Source of the DNA: Sphingomonas sp. BGYR3
GTDB lineage: Bacteria > Pseudomonadota > Alphaproteobacteria > Sphingomonadales > Sphingomonadaceae
NCBI RefSeq assembly: GCF_025153455.1
Contig: NZ_JANZNT010000001.1
Span: 1,870,001 to 1,934,000, forward strand
Direction: 5' to 3'
DNA length: 64,000 nucleotides
This document shows positions 26,117 to 35,210 of this stretch, piece by piece. The position numbers were made by a program, and so were the translations under genes. Numbering within the stretch: position 1 is the stretch's first letter; every line of letters starts with the position of its first letter. The notes beneath the pieces were generated by a model, which saw only the letters and a list, made by a program, of their open reading frames with translations, made no database searches and was not told where the DNA came from.

Positions 26117-28024
26117 CTATTTGGCGCTGAGCAGCCGGTCGAGGCCGTTTTCTCCCGCGCCAGTCTTTTCGAGGCGCGGATAGCGCAGCCCATCGTGATA
26201 GTCGATGGCGGCCTCCCGGAAATGCGTGCCATATTTGACCAGCAACCGGATCGGCTCGCGTCCGCCCTTCGCAGCCTTCACCGCCGTCTTCAACTGGTCG
26301 GGGGTATATGCCTCGCCGCCCACCGCAGTCACGGTGCCGCCCACCGCAAGTCCGGCCTTGAACGCGGGGCTGCCCCAGTCGACGCCGCTGATCGTGCCGT
26401 CCTTGCCGACGGTCAGGCCCAGCGAATAGGTGAGGTTGACCCCGCCGGCCTTGGCCTCCGACCCCTTCAGGAAGGCGGTCGGCTCTTCGCTGTACACCAG
26501 CTTGTAGCCGTTGCCGGTGAACCCGCCCAGCGGCGCGCCCTGGCTGACCAGTTCGGTCCGCGCCTTCAGATGCTTTGACCAGTCAAAGGGCTGAATGCCG
26601 TTCAGGATGCGGACGACATCGTCGAACGTGTAGGTGACGACGCCCCAGTCGCCGTCATTGATGCCGAAAAACGCCTTGGCGAAATCGTCCATCGACTTGC
26701 TGCCGCCCGACAGCTCGCGCAGCTTGGCATCGACCTCAAGCCAGATCAGCAGGCCTTCATTGTAGTAATCCTCGCTCCGCTGCCAGCTGGTCCAGCCCTT
26801 TGGCCGGCGGGCGGAGATGATGGGATCGTTCGTCGTGTCGATCAGCGGACGCCAGGTGCGGCCCGCGCGCGTGTCGAGCGTTGCGGCAATGTTGGCCAGC
26901 ATGTCCAGCGTATCCTGCTTGCCGACAATGCCGGAGCGCGCCTGAAGGACATAGCCCCAGAATTGCGTCTGCCCTTCATACACCCAGAGCAGGCTGTCGC
27001 GCATCGGATAGCGGAAATCCGGTGTCCACAGATCGGCCCCGCGGCGGAACTTGCCGTTCCAGCTATGGGTATATTCGTGCGGCAACAGGTTGCGGCTGCC
27101 CGGCCCCTTGTCCCAGTCGGTGAAATAGCCGGGACCGACGCCGTTTTCGGAGCTGCGGTGATGCTCAAGGCCGATCCCGCCCATTTCGTCGGTGATGGCG
27201 AACAGGAATTCATACTTGTCGTAATGCTGCGCGCCGAACAGCTTCACGCCCTGTTCCACCAGCCGCTTGTGCGCCTCGATATGCTCCGGCTTGGCCTCCA
27301 GCTCCTTGGGATTGTCGGCAAAGACGTTGAGGTCAACGCGGTCGGACAAGGCCCATTCCTTGAAATAGGCGCCGGCAAAGACCGGGCTGTCGACCAGCGT
27401 GTCGTAATCGGTCGTCTGATAGCTGTAGACCGACCCGCGATTGGTGGCGGGCAGGCCGGACCGCGCGGTCCAGCCGTCGGGATAGGTCACGGTCATGCTG
27501 ACCGGGATGTTCCGCGTGAAATAGCCGGCGGGATACAGGCTCATCGAATTGGGCTGAAGGTTCAGCATCTTGGGCGCCATCACGATCCGCCCCTGATTGC
27601 CCTGCGTCGCAGAGGCGAACTGGAACCGCGCCTCGACCGAGCGGACGCCGGCCGGGATGTCCAGGTGGAACGCGTTCATGTCCAGCACGTCGCGCTTCCA
27701 CGGGATCACCTTGCCATTGCCGGTAAAGACCAGGCCGGTCAGCTTTTCGATCTGCCCGCGCGGCGCATGGGCACCGGGCAGCCATTCGGGGAACAGCAGG
27801 GTCATCGGCCCGGCCTTGGCAACGGGGATCGTCTCCTTAACGGTAAAGATCCCCTGCGCCACGTTGGTCGCGTCGATCTCCAGCTTCAGCGTGCCGGGAT
27901 ATTGCACGTCGCGCGCGGCCGGCACCTTGTCGACGATCGGCAGCGGCTGCGGCTTGCTGTTCTGGGCAAGCGCGGGCGCAGTGGTGGCAAGCAGCAGCGC
28001 GCCAAGCGCGAGAGGACGGTTCAT
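26117..28024 (-). CDS. M61 family glycyl aminopeptidase with PDZ domain
   Basis: A secreted 635-residue M61 metallopeptidase. Signal peptide MNRPLALGALLLATTAPALAQ; an N-terminal beta domain; a thermolysin-like catalytic domain with LLPHEYTHSWNGK (HEYTH at 316-320) and the downstream Glu in LLWVYEGQTQFWG; and a C-terminal PDZ domain (DWGSPAFKAGLAVGGTVTAVGG). Sphingomonas has a known M61 glycyl aminopeptidase of this architecture, which removes N-terminal Gly or Ala. It probably acts in the periplasm. It is upstream of ppa on the same strand. Confidence 0.93.
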   Translation of the reverse strand: MNRPLALGALLLATTAPALAQNSKPQPLPIVDKVPAARDVQYPGTLKLEIDATNVAQGIFTVKETIPVAKAGPMTLLFPEWLPGAHAPRGQIEKLTGLVFTGNGKVIPWKRDVLDMNAFHLDIPAGVRSVEARFQFASATQGNQGRIVMAPKMLNLQPNSMSLYPAGYFTRNIPVSMTVTYPDGWTARSGLPATNRGSVYSYQTTDYDTLVDSPVFAGAYFKEWALSDRVDLNVFADNPKELEAKPEHIEAHKRLVEQGVKLFGAQHYDKYEFLFAITDEMGGIGLEHHRSSENGVGPGYFTDWDKGPGSRNLLPHEYTHSWNGKFRRGADLWTPDFRYPMRDSLLWVYEGQTQFWGYVLQARSGIVGKQDTLDMLANIAATLDTRAGRTWRPLIDTTNDPIISARRPKGWTSWQRSEDYYNEGLLIWLEVDAKLRELSGGSKSMDDFAKAFFGINDGDWGVVTYTFDDVVRILNGIQPFDWSKHLKARTELVSQGAPLGGFTGNGYKLVYSEEPTAFLKGSEAKAGGVNLTYSLGLTVGKDGTISGVDWGSPAFKAGLAVGGTVTAVGGEAYTPDQLKTAVKAAKGGREPIRLLVKYGTHFREAAIDYHDGLRYPRLEKTGAGENGLDRLLSAK

Positions 28025-28152
28025 CGGGCGGGAGACCTTTCGGCAAATCGATGTGGTGCAGTGCAGTAAAGCGCCGCATCGGCCGCTCGTCCAGCCCAAT
28101 CAGCAATCATCCTTCACGGCTTGCTTACCATTGCCGCGCTAATCGGGCGTGG

Positions 28153-29451
28153 ATGTATCACGACGCCGCCCTCGCCCCGCGCACGGATGCCGATCCGCGG
28201 CCGCGATCGGCCGTGTCGCACGGCGTCGGGCTTGCCGGGCTGGCCGGGATGACGGCATGGCTGGCGCTGGCCCTGTGGCTGGGCATGGACGGGCCATTCG
28301 CTGCGCTGGTCAATGTCGCGGCGGCGGGCGTGCCCATGGTCCTGTGGTCGGTGCTGGTCGACAAGGTGCACCGCAACCCGTCGACCGGGATCGACTGGTC
28401 GCTGAAGCGGCCGCTTAAGGACAGCATCGACACCAGCATTACCAAGCTGGTCGGCCTGTGGCTCACCTGGGCCGCGATCGCCGGTGTCTATGCCGTTGCC
28501 CGCTTTTACTGGCAGGGCAATTACCAGTTCGCCATGTGGTGTTTCCAGATGGCGGCGCCGTGGCTGTTCGCGCTGTCCATCCCCTATGTCCTGTGGATCG
28601 ACCGCCACCTGGTCGAACCGCGCGACGGCCCCTGGCACCTTGGCGCGTGGCTGATGAACCTGGATGAGCCGATCGACCGGGAGGCCATTTACGGCCATTT
28701 GCGGGCATGGGCGGTGAAGGGGTTTTTCCTGGCCTTCATGCTCGCCATCGTGCCGGGCGGATTTGGCGAGGTGATCCGATGGGACCGGTCGATGCTGCTG
28801 GGCGATCCGGTGATGCTGGCGCGCTTTCTGATCACCGTCATGTTCATGGTCGACGTCGCGTTCGCCACATCGGGCTATATCCTGACGATGAAGCCGCTGG
28901 ACGCGCATATCCGGTCGGCCACGCCCTATACGGCCGGATGGGTGTCGGCGCTGATCTGCTATCCCCCGTTCGCGCTGATGGGCAATGGCGGGCCGCTGGA
29001 CTATCATCCCGGCACGTCGGAATGGACGTTCTGGCTGCGCGATTATCCGGCGGTCATGGCCGGGTTCGGTGCAGTGCTGGTCGCGCTGACCGCCATTTAT
29101 GCCTGGGCGACGATCGCGTTCGGCATCCGGTTTTCAAACCTGACGCATCGCGGCATCCTGACCCACGGTCCCTATGCCTGGACCCGGCATCCCGCCTATG
29201 TGTCCAAGAACCTGTTCTGGTGGATCGCCACGCTGCCATTCCTGACGACGACGAACAGCTGGTCCGATGCGATCCGCAACACGGTGCTGATGGCGGCGGT
29301 GACGGGCGTTTATTTCTGGCGCGCGAAAACCGAGGAAAAGCACCTGGGCGCCGATCCCGACTATCAGGCCTATAGCGACTGGATGACCCGCAACGGGCCG
29401 GTCCCGCGCTTCTTTGCCGCCATCCGCCGGGTTGCGGCGACGCGCCTTTGA
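28153..29451 (+). CDS. Membrane protein with ICMT/phospholipid methyltransferase-like C-terminus
   Basis: A 432-residue protein with about ten membrane helices. The C-terminal part has the isoprenylcysteine carboxyl methyltransferase-type signature: LTHRGILTHGPYAWTRHPAYVSKN (HG-PY--RHP) and EEKHLGADPDYQAY. This region binds S-adenosylmethionine in the family. The N-terminal helices (WLALALWLGMDGPFAALVNV on) are not recognised. Substrate unknown; lipid or small-molecule methylation is possible. It is divergent from the M61 gene, with 128 bases between that show no clear boxes, and its TGA directly abuts the hisZ stop. Confidence 0.75.
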   Translation: MYHDAALAPRTDADPRPRSAVSHGVGLAGLAGMTAWLALALWLGMDGPFAALVNVAAAGVPMVLWSVLVDKVHRNPSTGIDWSLKRPLKDSIDTSITKLVGLWLTWAAIAGVYAVARFYWQGNYQFAMWCFQMAAPWLFALSIPYVLWIDRHLVEPRDGPWHLGAWLMNLDEPIDREAIYGHLRAWAVKGFFLAFMLAIVPGGFGEVIRWDRSMLLGDPVMLARFLITVMFMVDVAFATSGYILTMKPLDAHIRSATPYTAGWVSALICYPPFALMGNGGPLDYHPGTSEWTFWLRDYPAVMAGFGAVLVALTAIYAWATIAFGIRFSNLTHRGILTHGPYAWTRHPAYVSKNLFWWIATLPFLTTTNSWSDAIRNTVLMAAVTGVYFWRAKTEEKHLGADPDYQAYSDWMTRNGPVPRFFAAIRRVAATRL

Positions 29452-30549
29452 TCAGATCTGGCGAGGCGTCCCGTCCGTCAGCACATGGCTGCACAGCTGC
29501 GCCTGCGGCGTGTCGCCGTCGTGCAGCTGGGCAACCGTGACCCAGCCCTCGGCGCGCAACCGCGCCGCCAGACCGGCATCGGTGCCGATGGGCAGGAACA
29601 GGCGGCGGCGCTCGGCAACCGCCAGTCCCGCCTCAAGGATCGGATCGGCATAGAGCGAAAAGCCGATGGCCGGTTCGGCAATGCCGCCATCGTGCATCAC
29701 GACATAGGCGCCGCCCCGGCCGATCTCGCCGCGCACCCCGGCGGCAAAGATCGAAAAGCCCAGCCAGCTTTGATATTCGAACCCATGCCGCTCAGTCGGG
29801 TCCAGCGTCAGGGAAACCTGCCCGCCAATGCCGTCGGCCAGCGCGCGCAGCCCGTCGATCCGGCTGGCCAGCGCGCCAGTGGCATCCCATGCGGCCAGCC
29901 GCTCGATCGCGCGCCCGAACGGCCCCGCCGCCTCGATCAGCGGCAGATAATCGGGCGCGATCGCCGCGACGCCCGCGTGATCCTTTGCATCCAGCCGCTC
30001 GTTGAGCGCCGCCAGCTGCGCAGGCGACAGCCAGTCGCCGGCCAGCGTCTCGACCAGGTCGGGCAGCGTGAAATCGATGGACAATCCGGTCAGCCCGGCG
30101 GCCGTCAGCGCCTCGACCGCCACACCCACCACTTCGCGGGCGGCGCTGACCGAATCGAGGCCGATCAGCTCTGCACCGATCTGACGCAGCGCGCGATCGG
30201 GCGCGAGTTGACCCGCGCGCAGCTTCAGCACCGGCCCGGCATAGGACAGGCGGACGGGGCGCGGATGGTGCGCCATCCGGCTGGCGGCGATGCGGCCGAC
30301 CTGTGCCGTGATGTCGGGACGGATGGCCAGGGTGCGCTGCGACACGGGATCGACGAAGCGGACCGCGTCCTTCAGGCTGGATGCCTTGAGCCGCTGGCCG
30401 AGCGTGTCGGCAAACTCCGCCAGTGGCGGATCGACCTGCTCATAGCCATGGGCAAAGGCGGTATCGAGGATGCGCCGCTCCAGCCGGGCCGCGGCATCGG
30501 CCAGCGGCGGCAGGCGGTCGTGAAATCCTTCGGGCAGCAATCCGGTCAT
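29452..30549 (-). CDS. hisZ: ATP phosphoribosyltransferase regulatory subunit
   Basis: A HisRS-like paralogue that activates the short form of HisG in histidine synthesis (365 residues). MTGLLPEGFHDRLPPLADAA is the usual opening, then PPLAEFADTL, class II motif 2-like RFVDPVSQRTLAIRPDITAQVGRIAA, and YQSWLGFSIFAAGVRGEIGRGGAY. The lack of a full class II active site and anticodon domain separates it from HisS. No hisG is nearby. It converges with the ICMT-like gene so tightly that the stops read TGATCA. Confidence 0.9.
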   Translation of the reverse strand: MTGLLPEGFHDRLPPLADAAARLERRILDTAFAHGYEQVDPPLAEFADTLGQRLKASSLKDAVRFVDPVSQRTLAIRPDITAQVGRIAASRMAHHPRPVRLSYAGPVLKLRAGQLAPDRALRQIGAELIGLDSVSAAREVVGVAVEALTAAGLTGLSIDFTLPDLVETLAGDWLSPAQLAALNERLDAKDHAGVAAIAPDYLPLIEAAGPFGRAIERLAAWDATGALASRIDGLRALADGIGGQVSLTLDPTERHGFEYQSWLGFSIFAAGVRGEIGRGGAYVVMHDGGIAEPAIGFSLYADPILEAGLAVAERRRLFLPIGTDAGLAARLRAEGWVTVAQLHDGDTPQAQLCSHVLTDGTPRQI

Positions 30550-30570
30550 GGCTGCAAGCCGCTAGTCGAA

Positions 30571-30595
30571 GGGGCCGCTCATCACAAGCGGCCCC
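30571..30595. terminator. Stem-loop downstream of serA
   Basis: A 9-base perfect stem, GGGGCCGCT at 30571-30579 with AGCGGCCCC at 30587-30595, around CATCACA, lies 14 bases after the serA stop in the direction of its transcription. There is no strong T-run. Confidence 0.55.
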
Positions 30596-30608
30596 CCGAA
30601 GGTTGCGT

Positions 30609-32186
30609 TCAGAACTTGAGCGCCATCGCCGTCTTGACGCCCGGCAGGGCGCGGACGCGGGCGATCAGCTCCGGCGTCACTGCCTCGTCGACCGACAGCA
30701 GCAGCACCGCCTCGCCGCCCGCTTCGCGGCGACCGAGGTGGAAGGTGCCGATGTTGACGCCCGCCTCGCCCAGCGTCGAACCCAGACGACCGATGAACCC
30801 CGGCGCATCCTCGTTGACGACGTACAGCATGTCGCCGGCCAGATCGGCCTCGATCTTGATGCCGAACAGCTCAACCAGGCGCGGTGCGGCGTTGCTGAAC
30901 AACGTGCCCGCCACCGACCGCTCGCCGGCATCGGTCTTGACCGACACGCGCACCAGGCTGTTGTAATCGCCCGCGCGTTCGTTGCGCACCTCGCGCACCT
31001 CGATCCCGCGTTCCTTTACCAGGAACGGCGCATTGACCATGTTCACCGTGTCGGAATGGACGCGCAGGAACCCGGCCAGCGCCGCCGACACCATCGGTTT
31101 CAGGTTCAGTTCCGCCGCTGCGCCCTCGGCATGGACGGAGACGCGCGGCACGCCGCCATGGGCCAGCTGGCCGACCAGGCTGCCCAGCCGCTCGGCCAGC
31201 GCCATATAGGGTTTCAGCCGGGGCGCTTCCTCCGCCGACAGGCTGGGCACGTTCAGCGCGTTGGTGACGCCGCCGGTCAGCAGGTAATCGGCCATCTGTT
31301 CGGCCACCTGCAACGCGACATTAACCTGCGCCTCATTGGTCGATGCGCCCAGATGCGGGGTGGCGACGAAATTGGGCGTGCCGAACAGCGGATGCGCCTT
31401 GGCCGGTTCCTCGACGAACACGTCCAGCGCCGCGCCGGCGATATGGCCCGAATCCAGGCCCGCCTTCAGCGCGGCCTCGTCGATCAGGCCGCCGCGCGCG
31501 CAGTTGATGATCCGCACGCCCTTCTTGGTCTTGGCCAGGTTTTCCGCCGACAGGATGTTGCGCGTCTGATCGGTCAGCGGCGTGTGCAGCGTGATGAAAT
31601 CGGCGCGGGCGAGCAGCTCGTCCAGCTCCACCTTGTCCACGCCGATTTCCAGCGCGCGCTCGGGCGACAGGAAGGGATCGAAGGCGGCGACCTTCATCTT
31701 CAGGCCCAGCGCACGGTCGGCGACGATCGAACCGATATTGCCCGCACCGATCAGGCCCAGCGTCTTGCCGGTCAGCTCGACGCCCATGAAGCGGTTCTTT
31801 TCCCACTTGCCCGCCTGCGTGCTGGCGTCCGCCTCCGGCAACTGGCGGGCCAGCGCGAACATCAGGGCGATGGCGTGTTCGGCGGTGGTGATCGAATTGC
31901 CGAACGGCGTGTTCATCACCACGACACCGGCGGCGCTGGCGGCGGGAATGTCGACATTGTCGACGCCGATGCCGGCGCGGCCGACGACCTTCAGATTGGT
32001 GGCATGGGCCAGAATGTCCTTGGTCACCTTGGTCGAGGAGCGGATGGCCAGGCCGTCATATTCGCCGATGATCGCTTTAAGCTCATCGGGCGTCTTGCCG
32101 GTGATCTCGTCCACCTCGACCCCGCGATCGCGGAAAATCTGGGCGGCGAGCGGGGACATTTTGTCGGAAATCAGAACCTTGGGCAT
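30609..32186 (-). CDS. serA: D-3-phosphoglycerate dehydrogenase
   Basis: First enzyme of serine synthesis, oxidising 3-phosphoglycerate with NAD. The 525-residue protein is the long form: catalytic/NAD domain with VGRAGIGVDNVD, TLGLIGAGNIGSIVADRA (Rossmann motif), NCARGGLIDE and ATPHLGASTNEAQ. An intervening ASB domain follows, then a C-terminal ACT domain (DMLYVVNEDAPGFIGRLG) for serine feedback. The ATG at 32186 gives the conserved MPKVLISDKMSP opening. It follows serC after 111 bases, the usual alphaproteobacterial pair. Confidence 0.97.
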   Translation of the reverse strand: MPKVLISDKMSPLAAQIFRDRGVEVDEITGKTPDELKAIIGEYDGLAIRSSTKVTKDILAHATNLKVVGRAGIGVDNVDIPAASAAGVVVMNTPFGNSITTAEHAIALMFALARQLPEADASTQAGKWEKNRFMGVELTGKTLGLIGAGNIGSIVADRALGLKMKVAAFDPFLSPERALEIGVDKVELDELLARADFITLHTPLTDQTRNILSAENLAKTKKGVRIINCARGGLIDEAALKAGLDSGHIAGAALDVFVEEPAKAHPLFGTPNFVATPHLGASTNEAQVNVALQVAEQMADYLLTGGVTNALNVPSLSAEEAPRLKPYMALAERLGSLVGQLAHGGVPRVSVHAEGAAAELNLKPMVSAALAGFLRVHSDTVNMVNAPFLVKERGIEVREVRNERAGDYNSLVRVSVKTDAGERSVAGTLFSNAAPRLVELFGIKIEADLAGDMLYVVNEDAPGFIGRLGSTLGEAGVNIGTFHLGRREAGGEAVLLLSVDEAVTPELIARVRALPGVKTAMALKF

Positions 32187-32297
32187 GGGATTGGTCCTTG
32201 GAAGAGAGCGTGCTGCTGCGAAAGCAGAAGCGCAGAGTTTCAAAGGGAGTGGCTTTGCCGCTCCGGGCCCCCGCTTTCGCGGGAGCGCGGGCGGGTT

Positions 32298-33455
32298 TCA
32301 GGCTGCCTTGACGGCCGCGTAGGCCCAGTCGAGCCAGGGGCCGAGCGCCTCGATATCGGCGGTATCGACCGTGGCGCCGCACCAGATGCGAAGGCCGGCG
32401 GGCGCATCGCGATATCCGGCGATGTCGAATGCCGCGCCTTCCTTTTCCAGAAGGCTCGCCATCTGCTTGATGAATGCCTCGTCCGCGCCCTCGACCGTCA
32501 GGCAGACGCTGGTCTTTGAACGGGTGGCGGAATCGGCGGCGAGATGGCCCAGCCAGTCGCGTTCCGCGACGATCCGGTCCAGCGCGGCGGCATTGGCATC
32601 GCTGCGCGCGATCAGCCCCTCAAGACCGCCAAGCGATTTCGCCCATTCAAGCGCGAAGATCGCGTCCTCGACGGCCAGCATCGACGGGGTGTTGATCGTC
32701 TCGCCCTTGAACACGCCCTCGGCCAGCTTGCCCTTGGCCATCAGGCGGAACACCTTGGGCAGCGGCCAGGCGGGGGTATAGGTTTCCAGCCGTTCCACAG
32801 CGCGCGGGCCGAGGATCAGGACGCCGTGCGCGCCCTCACCGCCCAGCACCTTCTGCCAGCTGAACGTCGCCACATCGATCTTGTCCCAGTCGATGTCATA
32901 GGCGAACACCGCGCTTGTCGAATCGGCAAAGGACAGCCCCTCGCGGTCGGCCGGGATCCAGTCCGCGTTCGGCACGCGCACGCCGCTGGTCGTGCCGTTC
33001 CAGGTGAACAGGACGTCGGTGGACCAGTCGACCGCGTTCAGATCGGGCAGCTGGCCGTAATCGGCGCGGATGACGGTGGGATCGAGCTTCAGCTGCTTGA
33101 CCGCATCGGTCACCCAGCCTTCGCCAAAGCTTTCCCATGCCAGCGCGGTGACGGGCCGTGCGCCCAGCATCGTCCACATCGCCATTTCATAGGCGCCGGT
33201 GTCGGATGCGGGTACGATGCCGATGCGGTGGGTGTCGGGCAGGCGCAGCATCTCGCGCATCAGGTCGATGGCGTATTGCAGGCGCTGCTTGCCAAGCTTT
33301 GACCGGTGCGAACGGCCGAGCGAATCGACGGCCAGCTTGTCGAGCGACCAGCCGGGCGGCTTGGCACAAGGACCGGAGGAAAAATGGGGGCGCGCCGGAA
33401 GGGTGGCGGGCTTGGCGGGCGCAAGGGTTGCGCCGGCGGCAGTCAGGTCAGTCAT
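32298..33455 (-). CDS. serC: Phosphoserine aminotransferase
   Basis: PLP enzyme making phosphoserine from 3-phosphohydroxypyruvate. The 385-residue protein is the alphaproteobacterial type: [60 protein letters not shown], and the PLP Lys in [15 protein letters not shown] (Lys202). AAGGAGA precedes the ATG at 33455. serA follows, so the first two steps of the serine branch are co-ordered. A structured leader lies upstream. Confidence 0.97.
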   Translation of the reverse strand: MTDLTAAGATLAPAKPATLPARPHFSSGPCAKPPGWSLDKLAVDSLGRSHRSKLGKQRLQYAIDLMREMLRLPDTHRIGIVPASDTGAYEMAMWTMLGARPVTALAWESFGEGWVTDAVKQLKLDPTVIRADYGQLPDLNAVDWSTDVLFTWNGTTSGVRVPNADWIPADREGLSFADSTSAVFAYDIDWDKIDVATFSWQKVLGGEGAHGVLILGPRAVERLETYTPAWPLPKVFRLMAKGKLAEGVFKGETINTPSMLAVEDAIFALEWAKSLGGLEGLIARSDANAAALDRIVAERDWLGHLAADSATRSKTSVCLTVEGADEAFIKQMASLLEKEGAAFDIAGYRDAPAGLRIWCGATVDTADIEALGPWLDWAYAAVKAA

Positions 33456-33534
33456 GTCAGTCTCTCCTTGCAGAGAGCACGCGCGGCGTTGGGACCGCGT
33501 GGCCCGTCGACCGCCCTAGAGGCACTGAGTTGCC
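33456..33534 (-). promoter_or_regulatory. Structured 5' leader of serC (candidate serC RNA motif)
   Basis: On the minus strand two hairpins can form in this leader. One pairs CACGCGG with CCGCGCGTG around TCCCAACG. The other, CTCTC-TGCAAG-GAGAG (33462-33477), holds the ribosome site AAGGAG in its loop and right arm, eight bases before the ATG. An element called the serC motif is known upstream of serC in alphaproteobacteria; I cannot align it here, so identity is inferred from position and the sequestered ribosome site. Confidence 0.45.
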
Positions 33535-33540
33535 TGTCAA
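33512..33540 (-). promoter_or_regulatory. serC promoter
   Basis: On the minus strand TTGACA (33540-33535) is followed 16-17 bases later by TAGGGC/AGGGCG, then about 55 bases of leader. The -35 box overlaps the stop codon of the upstream esterase gene. Confidence 0.5.
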
Positions 33541-34412
33541 CGCTTTTGTTGCGGCGGCGGTGCAAGCAGCCCGCGGTCGGTCATCCAGTCTGTGATCCGT
33601 TCCGGCCAGTGGCGCAGCGACACCATCGGCGTCGCCTCACCCATGTTATAGGCATGGCCCCCGGCCGCATACAGGTGCAGTTCCGCCGAGGCCCCTGCCG
33701 CGCGGTAGGCGGTCAGGATGTCAATCACCGGCTGTGAGCAGCAGGCGTCGTCGCTGGCGGCGGATAGCAGCAGCGGCGGCGCGTCTTTGGTGATCGCCTC
33801 CTCGCCCTTCAGCGGGCCGGGAAACACCAGGATGCCGTAATCGGGCCGTGCCGACAGCCGGTCGATCGCGTCCGCTGCGCCTGGAGCGGGAACCGGCGGG
33901 CTGAGCAGCGTGACCCGCGCCAGCTCACCGCCCGCCGAAAATCCCATCACGCCGATCCGGTCTGGCGCGATGGAATACTCGGCGGCTCGGGATCGGACCA
34001 GGCGGACGGCCCGCTCCGCATCCTCGCGCGCATTAGCGAAGCTGTAGGGCGAATCCTTCTGCCGGAACAGGCGGTAGCGCAGGACGAATGCGGCAACGCC
34101 GCGCTGCGCAAACCAGCGGGCGACATCGTCCCCCTCGGTGGTGATGACCAGAAATTCGTGCGCGCCGCCCGGCATGATGATGACGGACGCGCCGGTGCGC
34201 CGTTCCGGATGGGCGGGAAAATAGGTGACCGACGGCGCGTTGATCGACTTGGTCCAATAATCCTTCGATTCCTCCGGCAGCGTGGCGCGAGCCTCGAATC
34301 CCGGCGCGCCCTTTTCCCACAGCGGAATGCGCGTGCCCGGTGCCGGCGCGCCCTGCGCCAGCGCCGCCGCGCCACAGAACAGCGCCACCAGCGCGAGCAT
34401 CCATCGGATCAT
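33537..34412 (-). CDS. Secreted alpha/beta hydrolase (acetyl xylan esterase-like)
   Basis: A 291-residue secreted esterase/lipase-like hydrolase. Signal peptide MIRWMLALVALFCGAAALAQ; then IPLWEKGAPG, ASVIIMPGGAHEFL (oxyanion HGG-like GGAH), nucleophile elbow VMGFSAGGELA (Ser159), an acidic residue in LLLSAASDDACCSQ, and the His in YAAGGHAYNMG. This layout fits the BD-FAE/acetyl xylan esterase group that deacetylates or de-feruloylates plant polysaccharide. The assignment to xylan is inferred. A TGGTAGCG-type site lies 27-40 bases upstream of the start. Confidence 0.8.
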   Translation of the reverse strand: MIRWMLALVALFCGAAALAQGAPAPGTRIPLWEKGAPGFEARATLPEESKDYWTKSINAPSVTYFPAHPERRTGASVIIMPGGAHEFLVITTEGDDVARWFAQRGVAAFVLRYRLFRQKDSPYSFANAREDAERAVRLVRSRAAEYSIAPDRIGVMGFSAGGELARVTLLSPPVPAPGAADAIDRLSARPDYGILVFPGPLKGEEAITKDAPPLLLSAASDDACCSQPVIDILTAYRAAGASAELHLYAAGGHAYNMGEATPMVSLRHWPERITDWMTDRGLLAPPPQQKR

Positions 34413-34438
34413 CGTTCATCCCCTCCTGTCCGGCTGCA

Positions 34439-34452
34439 TGGTAGCGCTCGCA
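34439..34452. promoter_or_regulatory. TGGTAGCG-type site before the esterase and extensin-like genes
   Basis: TGGTAGCGCTCGCA matches 12 of 14 positions of TGGTAGCGNTACCA, the form seen in front of the xylanase. It lies in the 98-base gap between two divergent genes, so either could be controlled, or the match may be chance. Confidence 0.3.
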
Positions 34453-34510
34453 GGCGGCGGTTCGTCAAGCGGCTGGTTGCGCGGGCGCAGTGCCGCTTTA
34501 GACTGGTGCC

Positions 34511-35203
34511 ATGGTATTTCGCGTCCGCTTGCCCGCCCTGCTCGCCCTGCCCCTGATGCTGGCCGGATGCGTGTTCGGCGGGGGTGGAGAGGAGGATCGC
34601 CCGCAACAGCGCATCCGCCCGCGGGCCGGCGGGCCGGTGACCGTGCGGCGTCCCGCGACAGCGGACACGCTGCAATGCCATGCCGAACTGGCGCAGGCGG
34701 GCGTCCGCTTCACGCCCTTGCCCGATCAGGATTTCGGCAGCGGCTGCCTGGTCGAAGGTGCCGTGCGGCTCGACGATTACGGCCTGCCGACCAGCGGGCT
34801 GAAGGCGATCCGGTGCCCGCTGGCCCAGCGGTTCGTCGCCTGGACCCGCTATGCGGTGCAGCCTGCGGCCCGGATCGTTTATGGTCAGGCGGTAGTACGC
34901 ATCGAAACCTATGGCACGTTCAGTTGCCGAGGGATCGTGGGTAATGGCCCTGCGGCCAGCGGACGGGTGTCACAGCACGGGCTGGCCAACGCCATCGACA
35001 TTGCCGGCTTTACCCTGTCCGACGGGCGCCGGGTGACGCTGACCGATGGCTGGAACAGCCAGGACGAACGCGATCGCCGGTTCCTGCGCCTGATCCACGA
35101 AAGCGCGTGCAAGCGGTTCACCACGGTGCTCAGCCCCGATTACAATGCCGCGCACTACAACCATTTCCATTTCGACATGAGCGGTCGCGGCTTTTGCCGG
35201 TAA
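34511..35203 (+). CDS. Extensin-like family lipoprotein (M15-like fold)
   Basis: A 230-residue lipoprotein (lipobox LAGC, Cys near 20) with an extensin-like C-terminal domain. Four cysteines and the pattern VSQHGLANAIDIAGF and AHYNHFHFDMSGRG resemble the zinc-binding HxxxxxxD and HxH of D-Ala-D-Ala carboxypeptidases (M15). It may cut or bind peptidoglycan peptides in the periplasm. The name comes from the database domain and does not imply plant extensin. It is divergent from the esterase. Confidence 0.8.
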   Translation: MVFRVRLPALLALPLMLAGCVFGGGGEEDRPQQRIRPRAGGPVTVRRPATADTLQCHAELAQAGVRFTPLPDQDFGSGCLVEGAVRLDDYGLPTSGLKAIRCPLAQRFVAWTRYAVQPAARIVYGQAVVRIETYGTFSCRGIVGNGPAASGRVSQHGLANAIDIAGFTLSDGRRVTLTDGWNSQDERDRRFLRLIHESACKRFTTVLSPDYNAAHYNHFHFDMSGRGFCR

Positions 35204-35210
35204 GGCGGGA

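Noticed and set aside
30423..32519. A roughly 700-codon open frame on the plus strand across serA and serC
   Set aside because: It is antisense to two well-supported genes, has no recognisable domain, and its Arg/Gln/His-rich composition is the normal shadow of a GC-rich gene.
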